Source of the DNA: Monodelphis domestica
Taxonomy: Eukaryota > Chordata > Mammalia > Didelphimorphia > Didelphidae
NCBI RefSeq assembly: GCF_027887165.1
Contig: NC_077235.1
Span: forward strand, 54,006,882-54,070,881
Reading direction: 5' to 3'
Length of the DNA stretch: 64,000 bases
A program made the translations under genes and the position numbers. A model generated the notes under the pieces. That model made no database searches, was not told where the DNA came from, and saw only the letters and a program-made list of their open reading frames with translations. Shown piece after piece: positions 21,951 to 33,855 of the stretch; positions within the stretch are counted from its first letter, which is position 1; every line of letters begins with the position of its first letter.

Positions 21951-24900
21951 TAAATATTGTGAGTTAAAAATAATAAAATATGAGAAAAGAGCTTTTCATG
22001 AACTTAGAATAGATTAGGTGCCTAATAAGTGCTTACTTTCTTCATATGTCCTTCTCTTTGTAAACATGGTTTGAGGGATAATAATAGGAAGATATTTTTA
22101 AATTTTTTTTCAGAGAAGCTGGTAACAAGAGGTGCCTCCTAAATGTTGTTTCCTCCTTTTTTATTTTTCTAGTATCCAGCAATATGGTGATCAACTTATC
22201 AAAAATGTTAAAGGTTTTTTAGCCTCGGTCCTGGTATACAGTTGGAGTGTTATAAGTGCTTATGCTCACCTATTTTTTGAATGTTTCTCTTTTGTAGAAA
22301 TTTTTTGAGGATAACATATTTTGAAATAGTTTTTAGTGGCCTGGTATACAGTAGGTGTCTCATACATATTTTACCACTTCCCTTCTATGGTCATTTATTG
22401 TTTGTGGAGATGTAAGAGAATTCTTTTGTGAGACATTGGGTAAGATTGTATTTTATTTCTAAGCATATATTTGATGCCTAATAAATGCTTTTTTCATACT
22501 ATTCCTTTCTCCTTTTGATTTTTAGGCAAAAATTTTGGATGTAAAATTATATAATATAATCCCCGGCATATAGTTGGTGTCTAATAAATGCATATCTCCT
22601 TCTTTTCTCTTTTGTCTGGAGACCTTTTGAGGATGTAATGAGATAGTATCTGTGTATGCTTTTTCATGGTGCCTGGTATAATGTTAGTGCCCAATATATG
22701 CTTGTTTTCTTCCTTTCTCTTTTATTTGGTAGAAATATTGTGAGGTTAAAATGATAAAATATGAGAAAAAAGCTTAGCATGACCTTAGCATAGATTAGGT
22801 CCCTAATAAGTGTTTGCTTTCTTCATATGTCCTTCTCTTTTTAAAAATGGTTTTGAAGGATAATAGGGCAATAGTTGTTAAATTTTTTTCAGAGAAGCTG
22901 GTACATAAGAGGTGCCTCCTTTATGTTGCTTCCTCCTCTTTTTACTTTTCTGCTATCTAGAGATAGAGTGATCAAATGATCAAATATGTATAAGGTGCTT
23001 TAGCCTAGGTCTTGATTTACATTTGGAGTGTGATAAGTGCTTATACTCACCTAATTCTTGAATATTTCTCTTTTGTAGGAATTTTTTTTTTTGGATAACA
23101 CATTTTGAAACAGTTTTTTATTGGCCTGGTATACATTAGGTGTCTTATACATATTTCACCACTTCCCTTCTATGCTCTTTTATTGTTTGTGGAGATGTAA
23201 GACAATTCTTTTGTGATATATTGGGGAAGATTGTATTTTATTGCTAAGCATATATGTGGTGCCTAATAAATGCTTGTTTCCTACTATTCCTTTCTTCTTT
23301 TAATTTTTATGGAAATCTTTTATATGTAAAATAATATAATGTAATTCCTGGCATATAGGTGGTGCCTAATAAATGCTTGTTTCCTACCATTCCTTTCTCC
23401 TTTTAAGTTTTATGCAAAAGTTTTGGATGTAAAATTATATAATTCCTGGCATATAGTTGGTGTCTAATAAATGAACATGTCCTTCCTTTTTCTTTTGTCT
23501 GTAGATTTTTGTTAGGATATAATTAGTTCATATATGTACATGTTTTTAATAGTGCTTGGTACAATGTAAGAGCCCAATATATGCTTGTTTCCTTACTTTT
23601 TCTTTTATTTTGAGGATAATATGACAAAATATGGGAAAAGAGCTTAGCCTGACCTTAGCATAGATTATGTGCCTTATAAGCGCTTTCTCTCTTCATATGT
23701 CCTTCTATTTGTAAAAATGTTTTTGAGGGAAATCAAGGTAATATTTGTTATGTTTTTTAAAAGTACCTGGTACATAACAGGTACCTCCTAAATGTTGCTT
23801 GCTCCTGTTTATTTTCTACTTTGTAGGGACAGGATTATCAAATGATCAAACATGTATAAGTTGCTTTATCCTAGGTCTTGGTATACAGTTGTAGTGTCAT
23901 AAGTGCTTACACTCACCTATTTCTTGAATGTTTTTCTTTTGTAGAATTGTTTTTGAGGATAACACATTTTGAAATAGTTTTGTTTACTGTCCTGCTATAC
24001 AGTAGGTGCCTTATACATATTTGACCCCTTCCCTTCTATGCTCTTTTATTGCTTGTGGAGATGTAAGAGAATTGTTTTGTGAAATATCAGGGATGATTGT
24101 ATTTTATTGCTAGGCATATCAGTGGTGCCTAATAAATGCTTGTTTCCTAGTTTTCCTTTCTCCTTTTAATTTTCATGTAAAAATTTTGAATGTAAAATTA
24201 TATAATTCCTTCCATGCAGTTGGTGTCTAATAAATGCATATCTCCTTCCTTTTTCTTTTGTCTGTAGACCTTTTGAGGTTGTAATAAGTCACCATCTGTA
24301 CATATTTTTGCACAGTTACTGGTACAATGTAAGAACCCAATAAATGCTTGTTTCTTTCCTTTCTCTTTTTAAAAAATATTTTGAGAAGAAAAATAACAAA
24401 ATCTGTGAAAGGGGTTTCATATGTCCCGAGTGCCATATAAATGCTTGTTCCCTTCATATATCTTTGTCTTCATAAACATGTTTTCAAGGTAGAATGAGAT
24501 AATAGTTTTTCAGGGTTTTGCATAGCCTCTGGCTGAGAATAGTTGCCTCATATATCCATGCTTTCTTTCCTTTTCTGCAGTTGCTTTGAATATGAAATGG
24601 TAGAACGTCTGTATATAATGAAGTATCTGCTTAGCCCAGGGTGTTGTTTACATTTGGTGTCTAATAAATGCTTATTTCCATCTGCTTACTGCTGTTTCCT
24701 GAGGGATTTTGAGGATAAAGAATCTGCTGGGCTGAAAGTAGTTGCCTAATCACTCCCTCTTTCCTTCCATTCATCCTTCTCTTTTTTAAGATATTTTGAA
24801 AAGAACATATTATGCCTGTCAGGTTTTTAAGATGGAGTCTGACATGGAATGTCATTGTTTTTCCTCCTCCGTTCACTTCGCCTATGTCTTCTGTAGCAAT

Positions 24901-24959
24901 GTCATGATGATAAAATGATAACATCACAGTAAATGAATTAAGCTACGCTTGTCAGAGAT

Positions 24960-25200
24960 TTGGTGTCCTTGTGATTTAGTTGTGTGTGTCTGACTCTGGG
25001 TGACTCCATGTGGGTTTTTCCCAAAGATGTTGGCGGCTTGCCCTTTCATTCTCCACCATATTTGACAGATGAGGAAACTAAGGCTAAGTGGGTTAAGTGA
25101 CTTGTGCAGGTCCGCACATCTAGTAAATGTTTGAGGCCAGATTTGAACTTGGGTCTTCCTGGCTCCCGGTCCAGAATTCTGTTCACTGTGTCATTCTGTT
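24960..25200 (-). repeat. CORE-SINE with BovB/RTE-type tail, minus strand, in the array
   Basis: 'gtgtgtctgactctgggtga' (RTE-type tail), then 'cagatgaggaaactaaggct', 'gccagatttgaacttgggtc' and 'tctgttcactgtgtcattct'. Same hybrid class as at 11345-11600, more diverged. Confidence 0.7.
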
Positions 25201-25528
25201 GGTGTCTCATAAGTGCTTTTTTTCTTTTCTAATTCCTTCCCTTTTATCTTTTCTGGAGAGGTTTTGAGGATAAAATGTGTCTCCGTCTATTAGGGATTAG
25301 TACAGTGCTTGGCTAACCTTAGGCGCCTAATAAATGTTTGCTCTCTTCTATACCACCTTACTTTTGGAAAGACATTTTGGACATAAAAGGAGTTCATATC
25401 ATCTAATTTTTGTACATTGCCACACATAGTGCTGCTTCTAAATACTTCTTCCTTTTTCTGTTCTTGAGCTATCGTGAGGATAAAATCAATTGGGTGCTTA
25501 TCCCTGGCCTTGTACAGAGAGAAATTCT

Positions 25529-25727
25529 TTTTTAAACCCTTACCTTCTGTCTTGGAATCAATACTGTGTATTGGTTCCAAGGCAGAAGAGTGGTAAGGGC
25601 TAGGCAATGGGGGTCAAGTGATTTGCCCAGGGTCACACAGCTGGGAAGTGTCTGAGGCCAGATTTGAACCCAGGACCTCCCATCTCTAGGCCTGGCTCTC
25701 AATCCACTGAGCTACCCAGCTGCCCCT
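25529..25727 (-). repeat. Marsupial CORE-SINE (Mar1/WSINE1 type), minus strand, in the array
   Basis: Full copy from 'tttaaacccttaccttctgt' to 'gctacccagctgcccc', flanked by the 10-bp target-site duplication 'gagaaattct' at 25519-25528 and 25728-25737. Confidence 0.93.
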
Positions 25728-26938
25728 GAGAAATTCTAATAAATACAACATGGTTCCTACGATTCCCCTCCTTTTTGTTTTTATAGAAATGTTTTCAGTG
25801 TGAAATTAGAAAATAGACTTGCTGGCATATAGTTGGTGTCTCATAAGTACTTATATTTTTCTTTTTCCTTCCTTATCTTTTCTAGTGATGTTTTGACATT
25901 GAAATGAGATAGTGTCTGTAGAAAGTGTTTGGCAAACTGTCTGGTATATCGTAGGAGTCTAATTAATACTTATTTCCTAGCTTTCCATTTTCTTTTCTCT
26001 TTACCAGCGATATTCAGAGTGTAAAAAGATAAACTATGAGTAAATAACTGCACAGTACATGGCACATAGTAGGTGCCTAATAAATAGTTGTTCCTTTCAT
26101 TTGTCCTCTTCTTTGTTTGGATTTTTTATAGATAAAATGAAATGAAATCTGTAAAGTGCTTAGCCTAGGGCCTGGCATACAGTTGGTGTCTATTAAGGGC
26201 CTGTTCTCTTCTTTTTCCCTTCTTCTTTCTCTTTTGTAGAGATATTGTGAGGATAAAATGATAATAGTGACTGTACAATGCCTAACATAGGGTCTGGTAT
26301 ATAGGTGGTGTCTAATGCTTGCTTATTCTCTTCTTTTCCCTTTCTTTTTTATTTTCTGTAGATTTGGGGGGCATAAAAGGTGGAACTAGCTCTAAAATGT
26401 TTGCCACACTGACTGACACTTAGGAAGTATCCAATAAATGACTTCATTTGTTCCCTTCCAAACCTCCTTCTCTTTGTAAAACATTTTGAAGATAAAATTA
26501 TATCATACCTGTCAAGTGCTCAGGATGAAGCCTGGAACATAGTAGGTTCCTAATAAATGTTCTTTCCTCCTCTGTTCATTTCTCTTTTATCCTTTCTACG
26601 GTTATAATGATCAAATGATCAACTTTAGCTTAGGGCCCATACAATTGGAGTATGATAAGTGCTTATTCTCACCCATTTTCTTGACCATTTCTCTTTTCTA
26701 GACAGTTTTGAAGGATAAAATATTTATAAACTTTTTAGTGAATGAAATAGCACATAATAGGTGCCTTTTACATCTTTGTTCCATTCCCTTCTCTGTTCTA
26801 CTTGTTTGTAGAGATGTAAGAGAGTAAGTTGTTAAAACGTAAGGAGTTTAGTATTGTGCTTGGTATATAGCTGGAGGCTAATAAATGCTTGTTTCCTACC
26901 AATCCTTTCTCTTTTTAATTTTTATAAAAATGTTTTGG

Positions 26939-27051
26939 CTATGGGATGGGGAGGGATGAGGGGAGGGAAAGAACATGAATCTTGTAACCATGGAAAAATA
27001 TTCTAAACTAACTAATTAAATAAAATCTTCCCAATTAAAAAAAAAACCCAC
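26939..27051 (+). mobile_element. Very short LINE-1 3' end in the array, plus strand
   Basis: Contains the L1 3' UTR end ('gggaaagaacatgaatcttg', 'accatggaaaaatattctaa', 'ttaaataaaatc') and an A-run. The 13-bp duplication 'aaaaatgttttgg' lies at 26926-26938 and 27052-27064. Only about 110 bp of L1 was inserted. Confidence 0.88.
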
Positions 27052-28128
27052 AAAAATGTTTTGGATATAAAATTATATAATGTAATTCTAGGCATACACT
27101 TGGCGCCTAATAAATGCTTGTCTCCTCTTTTCTGGAGATCTTTTGAGGATATAATGAGTCAATATTTGTACAGGTTTTTGCACAGTTCCTGGTACATAAT
27201 AAGAGGCCAATAAATGCTTGTTTTTTTTCTTTTTCTTTTATGTGGTAGAAATATTGTGAGGATAAAATGACAAAATATGAGAAAAGGGCTTAAGTGCCTA
27301 ATAAATGCGTGTTCTCTTCATATGTCCTTCTCTTTGTAAACATGTTTTGGAGGTAAAATGAGAAAATATTTGTTAAGAATTTTGCCCAGTCCCTGTCACA
27401 GAACTGGTGCCTAATAAATGCTTGTTTCTTTTTCCCTTTCCTTGTGTTGCTGTGAGTATAAACTGATAAAATATGTATTCATTGCAAAGTTTAGGACTTG
27501 GCATGGCATTTCCTTATTGTCATTTACTCCCTACTCTTTTCTATTTTCTCTTTCTTCGAAAGATTTGGAGATAATATCAATCAAGGATTTAACAAAGTGC
27601 TAGGCCAATAGTAGTCACCTACTAAATCCTTGTTTCTTTCCACTTGCCCTTCTATTTTTTTAGATGTTTTGAAGATAAAATGAGATTATACCTTTCAAGT
27701 GTTCATGGCTGAGTCTGGCCCGTAATAGTTCCTACTAAGTGCTTGTATCTTTTCTACTCACTTTTCTTTTCTCCTTTTAGAGACCTTGTGAGGATCAAAT
27801 GATAAAATACCTGTAAAGGGCTTGCAAGGCCTAGTGCTTGGAGTCTGATAAGTGTTTATTCTTAGCTGTTTCTTGACTTTTTTCTTTTGTGGACATTTTT
27901 GGAGGATAAAATGTGATCATATTTGTAAAGTGTTTAGCAGATTGCCTGGCACGTAGTAGGCTCCTAACAAATATTTGTTCTCTTTTCTTCACTGCTCTTT
28001 CCTAGTCTTTAGAGATCGTGTGAGAATATACTGTTAAATTATCAGTGAGGCACTTAGCATGTTGTCTGTCATACAATTGGTGTCTTATAAGTGCACATTT
28101 CCTTCTCTTCACTTTTCTATTCTTTTTT

Positions 28129-28302
28129 TATATCCTTACCGTCTGTCTTAGAATCAATATTCCAAGGCAAAAGAGTGATAGGGACTAGGCAATGGGGGTT
28201 AAGTGACTTGCCCAGGGTCACACAGTTAGGATATGTTTCAGGCCAGATTTGAACCCAGGACCTCCCATCTCTAGTCCTTCACTGAGCCACCCAGCTGCCC
28301 CC
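28129..28302 (-). repeat. Marsupial CORE-SINE, minus strand, in the array
   Basis: 'tatccttaccgtctgtctta' to 'gagccacccagctgccccc', with the duplication 'ttctattctttttt' at 28115-28128 and again from 28303. Somewhat shortened internally. Confidence 0.88.
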
Positions 28303-28639
28303 TTCTATTCTTTTTTATAGCTTAAATGAGACAGTATTTCTAGACTGCTTAGCCCAGTTACTGGTTCATTGAAAGGGCTTGCTGGAAATTTTCTCCTTCC
28401 ATTCCCAGACTTCATTGGAGGTCTTTGTTATTCAGTTGTGTCTGTTCTTTGGTCATCCCATTTGGTAGAAATACTGACCATTTCCTTTTTCTAGATCATC
28501 TTACAGAGGTTTATTGGATCACTACTATGTGCCAGACAGTGTGATAAACACTTTAAAGGTATCACCCCCTTTTTATCCTCAAAATATTACTAGAAAATAG
28601 AAAAGGAAAGGGAAATGAAGAGAATAAGCACATATTAGA

Positions 28640-28805
28640 CACCAAAGGGCAGCTGGGTGACATAGTGAAGAGAGGGTTTTTTATAGGTGGAGAAATGGAG
28701 GCAAAAAGGATTGTGACTTTCTCAGAGTCACGCAGCTAGGAAGTGCCTGAATCTGGATTTTACACTCAGGTTTTTCTGACTAAGATTTCTGACTCTAAGA
28801 CTTCC
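28640..28805 (-). repeat. MIR-class SINE fragment, minus strand, in the array
   Basis: 'ggtggagaaatggaggcaaa', 'ctcagagtcacgcagctagg' and 'gtgcctgaatctggatttta' match MIR in reverse. The upstream piece 'gggcagctgggtgacatagt' resembles a SINE head and suggests two overlapping relics. Confidence 0.55.
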
Positions 28806-29097
28806 CCTTTGGTGTCTAATAAGTGCTTATTCTCTTCTTCATTTCCCTTTCCTTTTCTATTTCCTAGTGATATTTTGAGGGTAAAAGGGCAAAAGGTAAA
28901 ATACCTTTAAAGTATTTTTCACACTGTCTAACACATAGTAGGAATCCAATAAATCTTCGTTACCTTCAATATCCTCTTCTCATTGTAAAGATGATTTGAA
29001 GATAAAATATTATAATATTTGTAAAATGCATAGTAAATTGCCTGGCATGTAATTGGTTCCTAATAAATGCTTGCTTCCTACCCTTCCCTTCCCTTTA

Positions 29098-29298
29098 ATT
29101 TTTTTAAACCCTTACCTTCCATCTTGGAGTCAATACTGTGTATTGGCTCCAAGGCAGAAGAGTGGTAAGGGCTAGGCAATGGGGGTCAAGTGACTTGCCC
29201 AGGGTCACACAGCTGGGAAGTGTCTGAGGTCAGATTTGAACCCAGGACCTCCTGCCTCTAGGCCTGACTCTCAATCCACTGAGCCACCCAGCTGCCCC
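29098..29298 (-). repeat. Marsupial CORE-SINE, minus strand, in the array
   Basis: Full copy from 'ttttttaaacccttaccttc' to 'gagccacccagctgccccc'. Little diverged, so younger than its host array. Confidence 0.92.
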
Positions 29299-30094
29299 CA
29301 CCTTCCCTTCTCTTTTGTAGAGATATTTTGGGATAAAATGTTCAGATCTGAAAGGAATTTGCACACTATCTTGTATATAGTAGATGCCCCATGCATTCTT
29401 GTTTCTTTCCATTCCTCCTCATTTTAAAGTTCTTTATTCCAATCCAATGAGGTAATATCTTTATATATTTAGCACTGTGCCTGGCATATAATCGGTGTCT
29501 AATAAATGATGATTCTCTTCTCTTTCTTTCTCTTTTGTAGATACGTTGTAAGGATAAAATAAACAGAGTTCAGTAAAGGGTTTAGCACAATGTTTTTACT
29601 TTAGGTTGATGTCCAATAAATTCTTGTCCCTCTCAACACGGCCTTCTCTTCATAACAATGTTTTGAAGATAAAATAAGATATGGGTAAGATATTAAGGAC
29701 AGAACCTGTCATACAATGGGTGCCTAATAAATGCTTCTTTCCCTGCCTTCTCTTTTTTTCTTTTGTAGAGATTCTGTGAGGATAAAAGACCTGTATAATA
29801 TTTAGTATAGGGTCTGGCATACAACTAGTGCCTAATAAGTGCTTATTCCTAATTAATTCTTTTATTTTTTGCTTTCCTATTGATATTTTATGGGTAATAT
29901 ATGCCAAGTTTTTAGCAAACTATATTGTATGTTGTAGATGCTTAAAAAGGCGTGTTCTTGTGTGTACCCCTTTGTCTTTGTAAAGTTGTTTTGGAAACAA
30001 CATGAGATAATAAACTGTGTTTACCACAGTTGCTGGCTTATAGTGGATGTCTGATAAATGCTTATTCCTGCCCATTCCCTTCTCTTTTGCTAGA

Positions 30095-30335
30095 GATGCT
30101 AGAGATGGTGCAGTGGCTAGAGCTCCAGGCCTAGAGTCAGGAAAACCTGAGTTTAAATCTAGCCTCAAAGTCTTACTAGCTTTGTGATCCTGGGCAAGTC
30201 ATATGACCCTGTTTGACTCCGTTTTCTCCTGTGTAAAATGAGCTGGAGAAGGAAAGGGCAAACCATTCCAGTACTTTTGCTCAGAAAGCCCCAGATGGTA
30301 TCATGAATATCAGTGACAACAACAAAGAGATGCTG
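30095..30335 (+). repeat. CORE-SINE with BovB/RTE-type tail, plus strand, in the array
   Basis: 'gatggtgcagtggctagagc', 'gagtcaggaaaacctgagtt', 'gtgatcctgggcaagtcata', then 'gagctggagaaggaaagggc' and 'caaaccattccagtactttt' (the RTE-type tail). Confidence 0.82.
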
Positions 30336-33124
30336 TGAATATAAAATGATAAATATTCAGTAAAAAAGCTTAGCATAATTCCTGGCATACAGCTGGTGTC
30401 TAATAAATGCTTCTTTCTTTCCCTTCCGTTTGCTCTTTGGTGGAGATGTGAGGATTAAATTATAAAATATCTATAAAAGGCTTAGCATTGGATCTGGCAT
30501 GTAATTGGTGTCTAATAAATTCTTATTCCCCTCTAGTTCTTTCCATTTTCTCTTTTCCAGAGATGTTTCAAAGATGCATTAAGATAATGTCTGTACAAAG
30601 TGTTTAGCACACTGACTGGCACATAAAAATTGGTTCCTAAAAATGTTTTTCCCTTCTATACCCCCTTCTCCTGGAAAAGACTAAGAGAAGAACAAATGAG
30701 ATAATATCTGTTGGTGTTTAGAACAGAGTTGGGCACTTATTAAACACTTTTTGTTCTCATTTCCTTTCTCTTATCTCTTTTGTAGAGATATTTTGAGCAT
30801 CAAGTGCTAAAATATCCGGAAGGAGCTTAGCAGAGTGCCTGGCATACAGTTGACATCTTTTACGTGCTTATCTCTATTTATTTACTCCCCTTTTCTCTTT
30901 TCTAGAGAAAGCATGAGAATCAAATGATATAGTATCTGTAAAAAGCATACAGCTTGTCATGTAAGTGGTGTCTAATGTTTGCTTATTTTTTCCTTTTTTG
31001 ATGGTAAAAGGGGTACTGTCTTTAAAGTGTTTACCATACTTCCTGGCACATAGTAGATGTCCAAAAAGTTTTTCTTTCCTTCTATAACTGCTTCTCTTTG
31101 TATCAGTGATTTGAAGATATAAGAAGACAATATTTTTAAATTATTTAGCAAACTGACCAGCATATAGTAGGTGCCTAATAAATGCTTATTCCCTACCCTT
31201 CCCTTCTTTTGTCTCTTTTGTAAAATTTTTTTGGGATAAAATGATAAAATCTGGAAGGGATTAGCACACTATCTTTTATCGAGTAGATGCCTGATAAATT
31301 CTTATTTCCTTCCATATCTGCATTTTTATAAAGATCTTTTGGCAGTATGATGAAATCATATTTTTCAAAGTTCAGCACAGAGCCTGACATATACTGTGTG
31401 TGTCTAATAAATGGTAATTATCTTCCATTCCCTTCTCTTTTCTCTTTTGTAGAGAGTTGTGAGGATAAAATTAATAAGATTCAGTCAAGCCTAGCATGTA
31501 GTCGGTATGCAATAAATGCTTGCTTCCTGTTATACTCACTTCTCTTTGTAAAGACTTTTTGAAGAGAAAATGAGATCATACTGTAAGGTGTTTAAAACAG
31601 AAGCTAGCACATAGTGGGTGCTTTATAAGTGCTCCTTTCCCTCCCTTCTCATCTCTTTTTTCTTTTATAGAAATGCTATGAAGATATAAGGATAAAATAT
31701 TATATGGTGCTTAGCATAGGGTCTGGCATACAATTAGTGTCTAAGAAGTCTTTATTCCCATGTATTTCTTTCCCTTTTTTCTATTGATGTTTTATGGATA
31801 AAATGAATGTCTGCCAAGTTTTTAGCAAACTGCTTTGTACTCGGTTTATGCCTAAAAAAGTTGTTCTCTTCCCTGCTCTTATCTCTTTGTAAAGATGTTT
31901 TGAAGATGACACGAGAAAACATCTGTGAAGTGTTTAGGGCAGAGCCTGGCACTTATTAAGTGCTTTTTATGCTCCCTTCCCTTCTTTTTTCTCTTTTCTA
32001 GACATATTGTGAAGATAAAATTTCTGTAAAGTGGATTAAAAGGGTCTGGAATACAGTTGATGTCTATTAAGTGCTTATTCCCATCTATTTCTTTTGCTTT
32101 TATCTTCTAGAGATTTTTCAAGGATAAGATAAGAAAATACCTTCCCAGTGTTTATTTAGCAGGGTGCCTGGCCCGAAGTGGGTTTATTAATGCTTCTTCC
32201 CTTCCTTTCTCTTTAGTGACAAAATGTCAGTGCCTAGAATTTGGTTGGCATCTCACAAATTCTTTGTTCTCTTCCCTCTTCAATTTTCTAGAGCTGTTGT
32301 GATAGAAAATGAGGTAATATTTGTAAAGTGTTTGGCACAGTGCCTGGAACACAGTAAGAGCCTAATGAGTGCTTTTTCTGTTCCCTTCCCCAATATCTCT
32401 ATAATGAAGTTGTGCAGGAAAATAATGATCTCTAAAGTTTTTAGCCCAGTGCTTGGCACATGGTAGCTACTGAAAAATATTTTTTCCTTTCCATTCCCTT
32501 CTTTCTCTTTGGTAGCGACATGGGGATGGTAAAATGAGAGAAAGAAAAATGAGAGAGGATAGAAATGATAAATGGATATAAAGTACCTTGTAAACTTCTT
32601 GCCATATTGTTGGTGGCTAACAAGTGCTTGTTCCCATCTATTTCCTTCCTTCTCTTTTTTGAGAGATGCCGGGAGGACAAAATCAGATAATATCTGTAAA
32701 GGGCCTCGCACATAGTAGGTCCATAATAAATACTTTTCCTTTCCTTCTACATAACTCTTTGTAGTGATTTTGTTAGGATGCATTTCTTACCTTTCTTTTT
32801 TTGAGATGCAAAGGCAAAATAATTGAATAGCTTTTTGTTATTTAGCAGTGTCTGGCACCTTGCAAAATTCAATTAACTGCTTTTTCCCTTTCTTTACCTT
32901 TCTTCTTTGTGTTGTTGTGAGGAAAAAATAAAATGCTATCTTTCAAGGGTTTAGCATTGTCCCTGGCACATAGTAGGCACCCAATAAATGCTTGTTCTCT
33001 TCCTTTCTCTGTTCCCTCTTGTAAAAGTGTTGTGAGTATTAAATGGGTTACTTTAGTGCCTAGCATATAGTAGGCGCTTAATAAATGCGCATTCTCTTCC
33101 TCTTTGTCTACTTTAGAGAGATTT

Positions 33125-33686
33125 TTCAATCCTCACCTTTTGTCTTAGAATCAGTACTATGTATTAGTTCCAAGGCAGAAGAGTGGTAAGGGCTAGGTAA
33201 TGGGGGTTAAGTAACTTGCCCAGGGTCACATATCCAGGAAATGTCTGAGGTCATATTTGAACCCAGGACCTCCCGTCTCTGGCCTGGCTCTCAAATCTAC
33301 TGAGCAACTGTAAAAAATAGACTCGAATACAGGACTACAATCCCCACGAGCCTTTGCTCCACTTCCCCAGAATGTCTTGTAATCTCACCTGGGCCGAGAT
33401 CGAGAAGGTATTTAAGCTGATTCAAAGGCTTTTGAGGGACTCTTGGACTTCCGCTTTGGGGCAGGCCTGGCTTTTTTCATAATGTAGGTGAGGTTGTGTC
33501 TAGACCACTCTATGGCCTGGACACGTGTTTCTTATCCTGTATTTTCTTTAATCCTTAATCTTCAGTAAACCTCTAAAAAAATTATAATACTCCTTGCAGA
33601 GAGAAACTAATTTCTACCTGCCTCAGATGCCTCAGTCTCCCCGTCTCCCCTAAATTTTAATCTTTACACAACCTAGCTGCCCCCTT
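33125..33686 (-). repeat. Marsupial CORE-SINE split by a solo LTR, minus strand
   Basis: The SINE runs from 'tcaatcctcaccttttgtct' (about 33125) to 'tctactgagcaac' (33308) and finishes after the LTR as 'caacctagctgccccc' (33669-33686). It is the middle layer of an array-SINE-LTR nest. Confidence 0.88.
33309..33668 (+). mobile_element. Solo LTR of an endogenous retrovirus (fossil)
   Basis: A 360-bp LTR bounded by perfect inverted ends TGTAAA and TTTACA and flanked by the 4-bp duplication CAAC (33305-33308 and 33669-33672), which fits a class I (gamma-like) ERV. A TATA-like 'gtatttaag' and a poly(A)-like region ('cagtaaacc') suggest plus-strand U3-R-U5 order. No internal retroviral sequence remains, so it is a solo LTR. 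Confidence 0.85.
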
Positions 33687-33855
33687 TTAGAGACGTTTTG
33701 AGGATTAAATAATATCTCCCAAATGTTTAGCAGTGCTTGCCTGCAGTTGGTGCCTACTTAATGTCTACTCCCTTTTTTTCCTTTTTCCTTTCTCTTTTGT
33801 AGAGATGCTGTAAGGATAAAATGAATTAATGTCTATAAAACATTTAGAAAAAAAT

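Larger units (their letters stand above)
12320..33855 (+). repeat. About 21-kb tandem array of a ~105-115 bp monomer derived from the MIR 3' end
   Basis: The typical monomer on the plus strand reads 'ttttgaggataaaatga', 'taatatctgtaaagtgctta', 'gtgcctggcacatagtaggt', 'gcctaataaatgcttgttcc', then a C/T run and 'ctcttttgtagagat', after which the next monomer starts. The first three blocks are the known MIR 3' end (from memory: 'gaggattaaatga', 'gcctggcacatagtaagcgc', 'caataaatg'). The pyrimidine-TTTGTAG segment is not standard MIR and joins the monomers. By length, excluding insertions, I estimate about 160 monomers. Monomers are diverged (many substitutions, lengths about 95-120). Most carry AATAAA. 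Interruptions: L1 (12946-14945), SINEs near 25.0, 25.5, 28.1, 29.1, 30.1 and 33.1 kb, a short L1 end (26939-27051) and a solo LTR. Open frames on either strand are short, repeat-derived and not coding. Confidence 0.9.

Noticed and set aside
12365-33129. Many Lys-rich minus-strand open frames with repeated motifs such as 'KHLLGT' inside the array
   Set aside because: They are the reverse complement of the monomer ('aataaatgctt' and the pyrimidine run), short, and unrelated to any family. Repetition explains the recurring peptides.
12320-33855. CRISPR array or bacterial tandem repeat
   Set aside because: There is no spacer/repeat alternation. The units are contiguous, diverged and MIR-derived, and the surroundings are mammalian.
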